The notes under the pieces: model-generated
The model's database searches: none
What the model was told of the DNA's origin: nothing
What the model saw: only the letters and a program-made list of their open reading frames with translations
Position numbers and translations under genes: made by a program
Source: Pseudomonas sp. LD120
Lineage (GTDB): Bacteria > Pseudomonadota > Gammaproteobacteria > Pseudomonadales > Pseudomonadaceae
Assembly (NCBI RefSeq): GCF_009861525.1
Contig: NZ_WVHL01000004.1
Location: forward strand, 1 to 64,000
DNA: 64,000 nucleotides
Direction of reading: 5' to 3'
Shown here: positions 36,501 to 42,447 of the stretch, piece by piece
Layout: every line of letters begins with the position of its first letter
How positions within the stretch are numbered: the first letter of the stretch is position 1

Positions 36501-36629
36501 CTGCGCGGGGCTTTTGGCGCACCAACCCTGGGCCAGCAACTGCAACAGATCAAGGACACCGAGCAGAACCAGCTGCGTGAGCTAGCCTGGGCATTTGAAC
36601 AAGTCGGTATCAGCGAAGTATCGGCCTGA
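30588..36629 (+). CDS. Giant LEPR-XLL / DUF4347 / Ig-like repeat surface or secreted protein
   Basis: This 2013-residue protein is the likely main product of the locus. Residues 24-33 are LEPRMLFDGA, the N-terminal LEPR-XLL tag of large exported proteins. Residues 75-250 are a DUF4347 domain with His141 in VAHGNSG and Cys184 in IYACNTA. A glycine-rich region (about 365-590) follows, then twelve Ig-like repeats of about 102 residues (each with 'TVTFSEAVTGF'-type and 'DGGVTWTATLTP'-type strands) from about 605 to 1825. The last 170 residues are Gly/Phe-rich then helical. There is no classic signal peptide, no RTX nonapeptides and no retention module. The SD is AGGTGAA. TolC-like and modification genes follow. 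Confidence 0.88.
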   Translation: MWWSKQKSRAEGVKTLVSPMIIPLEPRMLFDGAVAATVAEAAQPADHPSADAAKAPATEHGAAPVEAHPQSDAAPTPAPAAVPGQSVVFVDARVKDFDSLLKGAAPGTEVVVLQAGKDGLQQIADYLDTHQGVSTVEIVAHGNSGDLWLGSTYLSADNVASRADVLARIGNDMNVGGDILIYACNTAAGDKGISFVDSLAQYTGRDIAASTNRTGLGGDWTLEIATGSIESRNVLSADAMAGYQYGLATLTVLNTNDAGADSLRQMLSDALAGDTVTFSSAGMTVNLESQLIITKNLTVDGDLNNDGLADVTISGQYKTQVLKVNSGVTATLDGLIITKGLAAGRGGDAGVDASAAMGGGIVNAGNLTLINVTVTANAASGGGGGGGVSGAYVGGGGGGGGGIGGQAGGRGGNAGSGTGNYAGKIGTPNQGGNGGGYDPSVMGGKGGNSNGGNGGIGGSGYSNGGSGGGADNGVLAIGGGGGGSGWDSVGRAGASATGGIYNASTGTLTVVGTSVISNNIAAGGGGGGGGGGGSGASNDPGGVGGKGVGAIWNKGTLLMTAANFAAMSNNTGASGFGGQSASGGTGNSPAAVSNIFNDGGNINTSYAPAPTATIVVADSALKIGETSQVTITFSEAVTGFSNADLTIANGTLSAVSSSDGGVTWTATLTPTSNITDSTNVITLDNTGVQNGTGTAGTGVTNSNNYVIDTQRPTATVWVADSALNVGETSQVTITFSEAVTGFSNADLTIANGTLSAVSSSDGGVTWTATLTPTSNITDSANVITLDNSGVADQAGNAGSGSTDSNNYAIDTQRPTATIVVADNSLTAGETSQVTITFSEAVTGFSNADLTIANGTLSAVSSSDGGVTWTATLTPSNNVTDATNLITLTNSGVFDLAGNAGSGSTDSNNYAVDTLLPSATIVVADTSLSINETSLVTITFNQAVTGFSLADLSVANGTLANLSSSDGGVTWTATLTPSSNITDMTNQITLDNSGVQSLSGNVGTGTSGSNNYMIDGERPTATVVVADSTLKAGQSSTVTVTFSEAVTGLTLADLTVANGSLSNLSSVDGGITWTATLTPSANLTDTTNLITLDNTGYTDWAGNAGSGTTDSNNYAIDTQRPTATIVVANPNLTVGDTSLVTITFSEAVTGFSNADLSVPNGTLSAVSSSDGGITWTATFTPALGVSDATNLITLNNTTYTDLAGNTGTGSTDSGNFTIDTQVPTATIVVADSALNIGETSLVTITFSEAVGGFSNADLTVANGTLSSLSTSDGGITWTATFTPNSNVTDTTNLITLDNTGVQGLSSGNSGVGTTDSNNYAIDTQRPTATVVVANDHLGVGGTSLVTITFSEAVTGFTLADLSAESGTLSGLSTSDNITYTATLTSAAGVTQANNHILLDNSGVIDGAGNNGSATTSSNAYAVDSQRPTATIVVANPNLTVGDTSLVTITFSEAVTGFSNADLSVPNGTLSAVSSSDGGITWTATFTPALGVSDATNLITLNNTTYTDLAGNTGTGSTDSGNFTIDTQVPTATIVVADSALNVGETSLVTITFSEAVGGFSNADLTVANGTLSSLSTSDGGITWTATFTPNSNVTDTTNLITLDNTGVQGLSSGNSGVGTTDSNNYAIDTQRPTATISVANDHLGIGQTTTVTITFNEVVSGFDLSDLSVANGTLSNLASSDGGKTWTATLTPTAAVTDPTNLIVLDMGLVSDGANNAGSGIAISNNYSVDADLPTATIVVANPNLTAGQTTTVTFTFSEKVIGFDLSDLSVANGVLSNLITSDGGKTWTATLTPTANITDPSNFITLDTSLVSDLSGNAGSGFANSNNYGITTVALGGDPQFRITDPTPPADLPNLPLQPIVFGQPTGNLGVSIGFPPLFEARDSGGGLPPLGNIFIGNGGLAPSYIAQVFNTEGGGDGNSSGFLGFGGGDGGVFGSSTLAELFNRESTNETSALNAFDRQGTKSLGDASQGLRGAFGAPTLGQQLQQIKDTEQNQLRELAWAFEQVGISEVSA
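32410..36075 (+). repeat. Twelve Ig-like repeats with an internal 918-bp duplication
   Basis: Each unit of about 305 bp begins near 'ccaccatcgtggtcgc'. The blocks 33951-34560 and 34869-35478 are almost identical and lie 918 bp (three units) apart. This is a recent in-frame duplication or a conversion event. Other units differ more. Confidence 0.9.
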
Positions 36630-36644
36630 ACGCGATGGGTAATC

Positions 36645-36666
36645 AGCGCCGACGCCGGTCGGCGCT
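36645..36666. promoter_or_regulatory. Hairpin between giant gene and TolC-like gene
   Basis: The perfect arms 'agcgccgac' and 'gtcggcgct' form a stable hairpin. No T tract follows, so it is more likely an mRNA processing or attenuation site than a full terminator. The TolC-like gene starts 33 bp later. Confidence 0.45.
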
Positions 36667-36698
36667 CATAAAAAGCAGGACACAGGGGCGGGGCAAGG

Positions 36699-38213
36699 AT
36701 GAGAAGAAGTCAAAAACTGTTCAGCGTCGGTTTACTGGCGCTGGTGATCAGTGGTTGTGCAGTTACCAGCCAGCCCATTGATCGAAGTGTCAGTGAACAA
36801 CGCGCCAAAAGCGATTTGCACAATATGTACAAGGATCAGGAGCCCCTCAGCGGGCCACTGACCCTGCACCAGGCCATGGCTCGCGCGGTGAAGTACAACC
36901 TCGAAGGGCGCTTGAAAATCATGGAAGAGGCCCTGGCCAAGCGACAATTGGACCTGGCCAGCTTCGACATGCTGCCGCGCATGGCGCTGTCGGCCGGCTA
37001 CGCCGGGCGCAACAACATCAGTGCTTCCAGCAGCCAGAGTGTGCGTACCGGCACCCAGTCCCTGGAGCCGTCCACCTCCCAGGACCGCGACCGCAATGTC
37101 GCCGACCTGACCATGGTGTGGAACGTCCTCGACTTCGGCGTCAGCTACATCAGTGCCAAGCAGCAAGGTGATCAGCGCCTGATCGTGCAGGAACGGCGGC
37201 GCAAGGTGATCAACACCATCGTCCAGGACGTGCGTTCGGCCTATTGGCGCGCGGTAGCGGCGGAGCGTCTGCTCAAGCAGATCGACAGCCTGATGGTGCG
37301 GGTCGACGTGGCGCGGGGCAACAGCCAGACAATGAGCGACCAGCGTATTGGCGACCCGATCCAGGCCCTGGGTTACCAGCGTGCGCTGATCGAAGCCACC
37401 CGGCAGTTGGAGGAGCAGCGTCGCGCGCTGTCCCTGGCCAAGACCGAGTTGGCGACCCTGATCAACCTGCCATTGGGGACCGAGTTGACCCTGGCCACCG
37501 GTGACGACTACCCGATCCCCGAGCTCAAGGTCGACATGAGTCGGCTGGAGCAGGAAGCCCTGACCAGTCGTCCCGAGCTGCGCGAGCAGGACTACCAGAC
37601 TCGCATCAGCAGCGCCGAAACCCGCAAGGCCATGCTCCGCCTGCTGCCGGGCCTGGAGTTTTCCGCTGGCGGGCACTACGACAGCAACTCTTTCCTGGTC
37701 AACGACAAGTGGGCCGATTACGGGGTCAAGGTCACCTGGAACCTGTTCAACGTGATTTCCGCGCCAGCGGCCATCGATGTGGCCAAGGCCGGTGAAGAAG
37801 TCGCCACTGCTCGCCGTCAGGCGATGTCGATCGCGGTCTTGGCACAGTTGTATGTGGCCAATGCCAACTTCCGTGATGCCCTGCGCCAGTTCCAGACCAA
37901 CCAGCAACTGGCGCAGATCGATGAGCAGATCGTCGGCCAACTGCGTAACCGGTATCAGGCGGCAGGGCTGGGTGAGTTGGACCTGATTCAGGGTGAACTG
38001 AACACCCTGCAGGCCGACCTGCGACGTGACCTGTCCTATGCGGATTTGCGCAACGCCTACGGACAGATCTTCGCCAGTGCCGGGCTTGATCCGTTGCCTG
38101 ATGAACTGCAATCGACCCAGGTGCAGAGCATCGCCAGCGCCCTGGCCAGCCGGGAAGCGGCCTGGTCGGCGGGCAACATCTCGGTGCCGGCGGCCCATGC
38201 CCAGGTCCAATGA
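36699..38213 (+). CDS. TolC-family outer-membrane lipoprotein of the giant-protein locus
   Basis: This 504-residue outer-membrane efflux protein has a lipoprotein signal (residues 1-20, LALVISGCAVTS). Two OEP halves follow, with conserved pieces such as 'WNVLDFGVSY', 'KVTWNLFNVISAPA' and 'YQAAGLGELDLIQGELNTL'. It is distinct from LapE and from the NodT protein at 14484. Its place directly after the giant gene suggests it is the outer-membrane duct for that protein. The next gene overlaps its 3' end by 17 bp. Confidence 0.87.
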   Translation: MRRSQKLFSVGLLALVISGCAVTSQPIDRSVSEQRAKSDLHNMYKDQEPLSGPLTLHQAMARAVKYNLEGRLKIMEEALAKRQLDLASFDMLPRMALSAGYAGRNNISASSSQSVRTGTQSLEPSTSQDRDRNVADLTMVWNVLDFGVSYISAKQQGDQRLIVQERRRKVINTIVQDVRSAYWRAVAAERLLKQIDSLMVRVDVARGNSQTMSDQRIGDPIQALGYQRALIEATRQLEEQRRALSLAKTELATLINLPLGTELTLATGDDYPIPELKVDMSRLEQEALTSRPELREQDYQTRISSAETRKAMLRLLPGLEFSAGGHYDSNSFLVNDKWADYGVKVTWNLFNVISAPAAIDVAKAGEEVATARRQAMSIAVLAQLYVANANFRDALRQFQTNQQLAQIDEQIVGQLRNRYQAAGLGELDLIQGELNTLQADLRRDLSYADLRNAYGQIFASAGLDPLPDELQSTQVQSIASALASREAAWSAGNISVPAAHAQVQ

Positions 38214-38802
38214 CTTGCTGGCGCCTTGCGCCAGCGTCAGTCGTGGGCAACGGGAGCGCCGCAACGGTCATCGCGGCGCGGCGATTCTGCTGACCGGTTT
38301 ACCGGCCGCGGGCAAGTCGACCCTGGCCCAGGCGCTGCACGCCGACTTGTTCGAGCGGGGCGTGCAGAGCCTGGTGCTCGACGGTGACGCCCTGCGTGGC
38401 GGCCTGAACAGCGACCTGGGGTTCAGTGATGCCGATCGCTGGGAAAACATTCGACGTACCAGTGAACTGGCGGCCCTGCTGGTGGGACAGGGGCAGGTGG
38501 TGATTCTGGCGCTGATCGCCCCCTTGATCGAACTGCGGGCGTTGTTCGCCCGACGCCTGGGGGAGGATTATCACGAAGTCTGGTGCAACGCCGCGCTGGA
38601 GGTGTGCGAACAGCGCGACCCCAAGGGGCACTACGCCCGCGCCCGGCGGGGCGACTTACAAGGCTTTACTGGGGTATCGGCGCCTTATGAACCGCCGCCG
38701 GCCGCCGCCCTGGTGCTGGACACCGGCCGGCAATCGGTGGCGGTTTGCCTGGAACAGTTGCTCGATTGGCTCGGTCAGTGCCGGGTGGTGCCAGCCTCAT
38801 GA
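38197..38802 (+). CDS. CysC-type adenylylsulfate (APS) kinase
   Basis: This 201-residue kinase should phosphorylate APS to PAPS, the donor used by sulfotransferases. The P-loop is GLPAAGKST. Further CysC motifs are LDGDALRGGLNSDLGFSDAD, 'RWENIRRTSELAALL', 'CEQRDPKGHYARAR' and 'GFTGVSAPYEPP'. No ATP sulfurylase is in the window, so APS must come from elsewhere. I took ATG 38197, which overlaps the TolC gene; upstream codons are unlike the family. Its stop overlaps the hydroxylase start (ATGA). Its pairing with two sulfotransferases suggests a dedicated PAPS supply. Confidence 0.9.
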   Translation: MPRSNDLLAPCASVSRGQRERRNGHRGAAILLTGLPAAGKSTLAQALHADLFERGVQSLVLDGDALRGGLNSDLGFSDADRWENIRRTSELAALLVGQGQVVILALIAPLIELRALFARRLGEDYHEVWCNAALEVCEQRDPKGHYARARRGDLQGFTGVSAPYEPPPAAALVLDTGRQSVAVCLEQLLDWLGQCRVVPAS

Positions 38803-39587
38803 GTCGTCCGGCCTATGCGCGGCTGGCGATTCAACTGGACCTGAGGCTGCTGCGCGAGGCTCTGGCGGATGTTGATGGCCGCCTGTGGCTGGCGCATTTC
38901 AACCGGGATTATTTTCACGGTGACTGGAGCGGCGTGGTCCTGATCAGCGCCGCCGATGCTGTCGGGCTGGCCCCGGGCCACGAGCCAGCGGTGCAGCGTG
39001 CGCCGTGGCTGGACGACCCGCGTTGGCAACGGGCACTGGAGCCCTTGCCAGTGGATATCGTCAGCGCACGTTTGTTGCGCCTGGGGCCGGGCAGCCAGAT
39101 CCTTCAGCATTGCGACCATGACCTGCAAGGGCCACAGGCTGACCTGCGCCTGCATATTGCGCTGCTGAGCCCGCCTGAAGTGGATTTCATGCTGGACGGC
39201 CAGCGCATGCCAATGGCGGCGGGAGAATGCTGGTACCTGGATTTGGCGCGGCCCCACAGCGTGGATAACCGCGACACCCGCGAGCGTATCCACCTGGTGC
39301 TCGACTGTCGCCCCAGTCCCTGGCTTGAGCAGGCCATCCACCAAGGTTTGCCCAGCACCCCGGCACCGGGACTCGGACAGGCCGCCGCGGCGTTTGAACG
39401 CTTCCGCCAATGGGTCGATGCCGATCCACACTTGTGTCGGCGGTTGCAGGGCGAAACCGACGTGCAGGCCTTTATCACGCTGAGCGTGAATCTGGCGGCC
39501 GAACGTGGCCTGGTGTTCGGTCCGGACCAGGTACGCGCGGCCATGACCCGGGGGCGGCGCCAATGGCAGCAGCAATGGAGCCCTTGA
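38799..39587 (+). CDS. Aspartyl/asparaginyl beta-hydroxylase-like 2OG-Fe(II) enzyme with Nif11-like C-terminal domain
   Basis: This 262-residue protein contains an Asp/Asn beta-hydroxylase-type core at about 25-180. The iron region is 'QHCDHDLQGPQADLRLHIAL', and the distal 'DLARPHSVDNRDTRERIHL' has the second His and the 2OG-binding Arg. The last ~65 residues (FRQWVDADPHLCRRLQGETD, then AFITLSVNLAAERGLVFGPD) resemble a Nif11 domain, which usually occurs as a peptide leader in natural-product clusters. It starts at the ATG overlapping the APS kinase stop. It probably hydroxylates Asp or Asn in a protein substrate, perhaps the giant protein's repeats; that is inference. Confidence 0.8.
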   Translation: MSRPAYARLAIQLDLRLLREALADVDGRLWLAHFNRDYFHGDWSGVVLISAADAVGLAPGHEPAVQRAPWLDDPRWQRALEPLPVDIVSARLLRLGPGSQILQHCDHDLQGPQADLRLHIALLSPPEVDFMLDGQRMPMAAGECWYLDLARPHSVDNRDTRERIHLVLDCRPSPWLEQAIHQGLPSTPAPGLGQAAAAFERFRQWVDADPHLCRRLQGETDVQAFITLSVNLAAERGLVFGPDQVRAAMTRGRRQWQQQWSP

Positions 39588-40522
39588 ACCTGCAAGGCTG
39601 GCTGCCGATCCGCATTTGGCAGGCACAGCAGGGCTGGCGCGTGGACTGGTGCTGGTTTGCCGAGCAACCGTTGTTGCAGCCCTTCTTTCGTGATGCCGTG
39701 GATCAGGCGCTGCGCCTGCCGTTCAACCAAGCGCTGCGCCGCGAGACGCCCCTGGCCGCTCTGCAGCAGTGGCAAAGACAGCGTCCAGGGTTGGCGCCCA
39801 GCGCCTTTATCTTTCATGCCTCGCGTTGTGGCTCGACCTTGGTCAGCCAGATGCTGGCGCAGCTTGAAGACCATATTGTTCTCTCGGAACCACCACCGCT
39901 GGACACCCTGCTGCGGGCCGAGTTGCCATGGCCACAACGGGTGCAGGCGATCCAGGGGCTGGTCAGTGCCTATGGCCAGCCGCGCCGTGGCGGGGAGTCG
40001 CGGCTGGTGATCAAGCTCGATGCCTGGAACATCGGCGAGCTGCCCTGGCTACGTCAGTGCTTCCCGGATACGCCGTGGCTGTTCATCTACCGTGACCCGT
40101 TGGACATCGCCGTTTCCCATCTGCGCCGCCCTGGAATGCATATGGTGCCGGGGATGATCGGTCCCAGCGTGCTGGACACCGGCATTTTCATTGACCGTGA
40201 ACGCTTTATCGCCCAGCGCCTTGGCCGGCTCCTGCAGCGCGGGCTCGATTACAGTCGGGCTTTCGGTGGTCAGTTGCTGAACTACCAGGAGCTGCCACAG
40301 GCCATGGAACGGCGCTTGGGCGACTTCTTTGCCCTGACGGCGGCCCAGCGTCGCGCCGCGTTGGCCTGTACCCAGCGCCATGCCAAACAACCGGACCAAG
40401 TGTTTCTTGCGGACACCGAGCAGAAGCGCCAGGCGGCCTCGGCGGTGCTGGTCGAACACGTGCAGTGTTGGGCACGGGGGCCTTACGAACGCCTGGAGCG
40501 GTGGCGGCAACGCCACGCCTGA
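39563..40522 (+). CDS. Second PAPS-dependent sulfotransferase-like protein
   Basis: This 319-residue protein has a 5'-PAPS loop in AFIFHASRCGSTLVSQML and a 3'-phosphate motif in 'WLFIYRDPLDIAVSHLRR'. It is only distantly related to the sulfotransferase at 29676. It starts at ATG 39563 (ATG 39575 is an alternative), overlapping the hydroxylase gene by 25 bp, so the last three genes are coupled. It ends the modification block that follows the TolC-like gene. Confidence 0.82.
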   Translation: MAAAMEPLNLQGWLPIRIWQAQQGWRVDWCWFAEQPLLQPFFRDAVDQALRLPFNQALRRETPLAALQQWQRQRPGLAPSAFIFHASRCGSTLVSQMLAQLEDHIVLSEPPPLDTLLRAELPWPQRVQAIQGLVSAYGQPRRGGESRLVIKLDAWNIGELPWLRQCFPDTPWLFIYRDPLDIAVSHLRRPGMHMVPGMIGPSVLDTGIFIDRERFIAQRLGRLLQRGLDYSRAFGGQLLNYQELPQAMERRLGDFFALTAAQRRAALACTQRHAKQPDQVFLADTEQKRQAASAVLVEHVQCWARGPYERLERWRQRHA

Positions 40523-40734
40523 ACGTGCAGTGCACCGTTGGGAAGTTTGTCTGGCGAGCGTCGATCCGCGACCTAGACTTGCACCCAGGAGTCACAGTCC
40601 TGTCCCCGGGTTCGCAATGCCAAGGTCCATCAGGGCCAAAACCTGCACCGCCGCCTGGAGCATGCCCATCTCGAGCGTCAGCGGGAGCCTCGCTTCAAGG
40701 TCCGCAACGCTCCTCACTGATCAGGAGCCCAGCC

Positions 40735-40980
40735 ATGGATTCACCAACCCACAACCTACCGGCGTTGTTCAAACAGTTGGGGCTGGCGGATGACCCGCAG
40801 AGCATTGAGCGCTTCATTGCCACCCATTCGCCCTTGAAGCCGGAGCTGCACTTGGCCGATGCGTTCTTCTGGAGCAAGAGCCAGTCTGAGTTCCTGCGCG
40901 ATGAACTGCTCGAGGATGCCGATTGGGCGGAGGTGGTCGATCAGTTGGATGTGTTGTTGCGCAAGGGACGTGGCAGCTAG
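40735..40980 (+). CDS. DUF2789 family protein
   Basis: This 81-residue protein matches DUF2789, a small soluble family common in gamma-proteobacteria. It starts MDSPTHNLPALFKQLGL and contains 'SIERFIATH' and 'LLEDADWAEVVDQLD'. The ATG at 40735 has AGGAG at a normal distance; a longer upstream frame is not family-like. No role is known, and it seems unrelated to the preceding modification genes. Confidence 0.85.
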   Translation: MDSPTHNLPALFKQLGLADDPQSIERFIATHSPLKPELHLADAFFWSKSQSEFLRDELLEDADWAEVVDQLDVLLRKGRGS

Positions 40981-41104
40981 GGTTTGGCATTTGTTACAAA
41001 ATTTGACTGAAAAATACTCGCCAATGACACATTGATAGTGAGCAGGCTAACAATGTGCGAACAGTCTTGTGCTCAACTCCCTCGAATCACTTCACATGAA
41101 CATC

Positions 41105-41500
41105 AGCAGTGCAAAGCCCCTATCTGCTGGTGCTGGTCATTGCCCAGTGGACCGGGACTTTGTCGTTCTTGTTCATGCGCCCGCGTACCGCCAACCATTA
41201 CGCGCTGATGCTGGCTGGCTATACGCTGTCGCTGATCGCCCTGCCGGAGGTGGGTAACCCCTGGGCGGTCTGGGATGTGGCTGAGGCGCGCACCGAGGAA
41301 ATCTTCCTCGGCATCCTTCGCGCGGCGCTGACCAGTCCCACCGCTTCTTCCTGGCCGGACGCGCATCCTTTGTCGCCGATCTGCAAGCCACTCGCACCTA
41401 CACCGATAGGCGTGCGTAACTGACGGCGGCCAACACCCAGGTGGCGATGAGTCAGATCGACCTGTTCCTGGCCCTGGGCGGTGGTTGGGAAAACGGACGA
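41105..41500 (+). pseudogene. Decayed efflux locus: FUSC-family fragment fused to outer-membrane factor tail
   Basis: The first frame reads 'SPYLLVLVIAQWTGTLSFLF' and 'MLAGYTLSLIALPEVGNPW', typical of the N-terminal membrane domain of FUSC/AaeB-type aromatic-acid efflux proteins. After a frame change near 41315 a second piece reads 'FVADLQATRTYTDRRA'. After a stop comes 'AANTQVAMSQIDLFLALGGG', which is the C-terminal end of a NodT-type outer-membrane factor. The pieces are the two ends of a larger efflux operon joined by deletion. No functional product is expected. Confidence 0.75.
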
Positions 41501-41622
41501 ACGCAAGGGACACAACCCGCGCAACCCTGAGGCCGTTGCTATGCTTTGAACAGCTGGAAATACGTCGTGTGCAAGGTGCTTTCCAGCGCTCAAAGCATGT
41601 GATGGTCATGGGGATTCCAATA

Positions 41623-42258
41623 ATGAAAAACCCTTATGCTCCGGGCTTCTGGTGTGCGCTCTGTGCGCTGGTGCTGCTGTCTGCCACCTACTTCTACGGC
41701 ATCATGCTGGCCCACGAAATCGACAAGGCGATGGTGTTCCTCGACAGCGCCAGCGCATTGATCGCGGTGATGGCCATCGGTGTGGTGGCCTGGGCTTCTT
41801 TCCAGGGCCAGAAAATCAAGAAAAGACAGCTCGAACAGAGCAAGACCCTGGTGCTCATCTGGGACACCAAAGTGGCCCTGCGCCGGGTTGAAACCGTGTT
41901 TGATCGTTACTTCTGGGGCAGCTACTGGCAGCCGGGGCGGACCTTCGCCGAGGTCATGGGCGAGCTGACCGGCACGCCGCTGGAAAAGAGCCTGGAAGCC
42001 CTGAAAAAGCAATGCATCCTCCTGGACAAACAGGCCGATGACGGACGCCACTGGCTGAACAATGCCCGTGAACTCTCGGACGTCGCCACCGCCATGGCCC
42101 GTGAGCGTTATCAACTGGATTTCTGCGATCCCCGTGGCGAGTCCCGGGGCAACAGCGCGGTGATCGATCGGGACTTCGAAGTGCTGGTCTATACCTGGGG
42201 CGCCCGCCTAAAGAGCTTCGACCATCAGCTCGATGCCCTGGAAGTCGAATACTCCTAA
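41623..42258 (+). CDS. Hypothetical membrane protein with cytosolic helical tail
   Basis: This 211-residue protein has two N-terminal transmembrane helices, at about residues 8-30 and 40-60. A long soluble helical domain rich in charged residues and Trp/Tyr follows (TVFDRYFWGSYWQPG). I do not recognise a family. The ATG at 41623 has GGGGA eight to twelve bases upstream; the longer open frame reaches into the pseudogene and is not used. It stands alone between the decayed efflux region and ydgA. Confidence 0.7.
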   Translation: MKNPYAPGFWCALCALVLLSATYFYGIMLAHEIDKAMVFLDSASALIAVMAIGVVAWASFQGQKIKKRQLEQSKTLVLIWDTKVALRRVETVFDRYFWGSYWQPGRTFAEVMGELTGTPLEKSLEALKKQCILLDKQADDGRHWLNNARELSDVATAMARERYQLDFCDPRGESRGNSAVIDRDFEVLVYTWGARLKSFDHQLDALEVEYS

Positions 42259-42312
42259 GCCACAAGCCACAAGCCGTCTCTAGCTTGCGGCTTGGCGCTT
42301 ATGGCTGGCGGC
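42257..42312. repeat. Small inverted repeat after the hypothetical membrane gene
   Basis: The repeated word 'caagccacaagccg' faces 'cttgcggcttggcgctt' across a 7-bp loop. It resembles the 'aagc' rich intergenic palindromes frequent in Pseudomonas. It may end the upstream transcript. Confidence 0.5.
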
Positions 42313-42447
42313 TGTTTCTCTTTTGTTGGGCTCAGGCTGGCCGCCAGTGGTAATCTGCGCCGGTTTTACGCGGAGTCGAGCCGCGACCCGTCATGGGTTC
42401 AGGGAAGACCAGCACACCTCAAATAACGGATATTGATCGGGTCAAAC

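Noticed and set aside
40575..40720. A short frame reading 'HRRLEHAHLERQREPRFKV' before the DUF2789 gene
   Set aside because: It looks protein-like but has no start codon in frame after the upstream stop. It may be a decayed small gene, which I cannot support.
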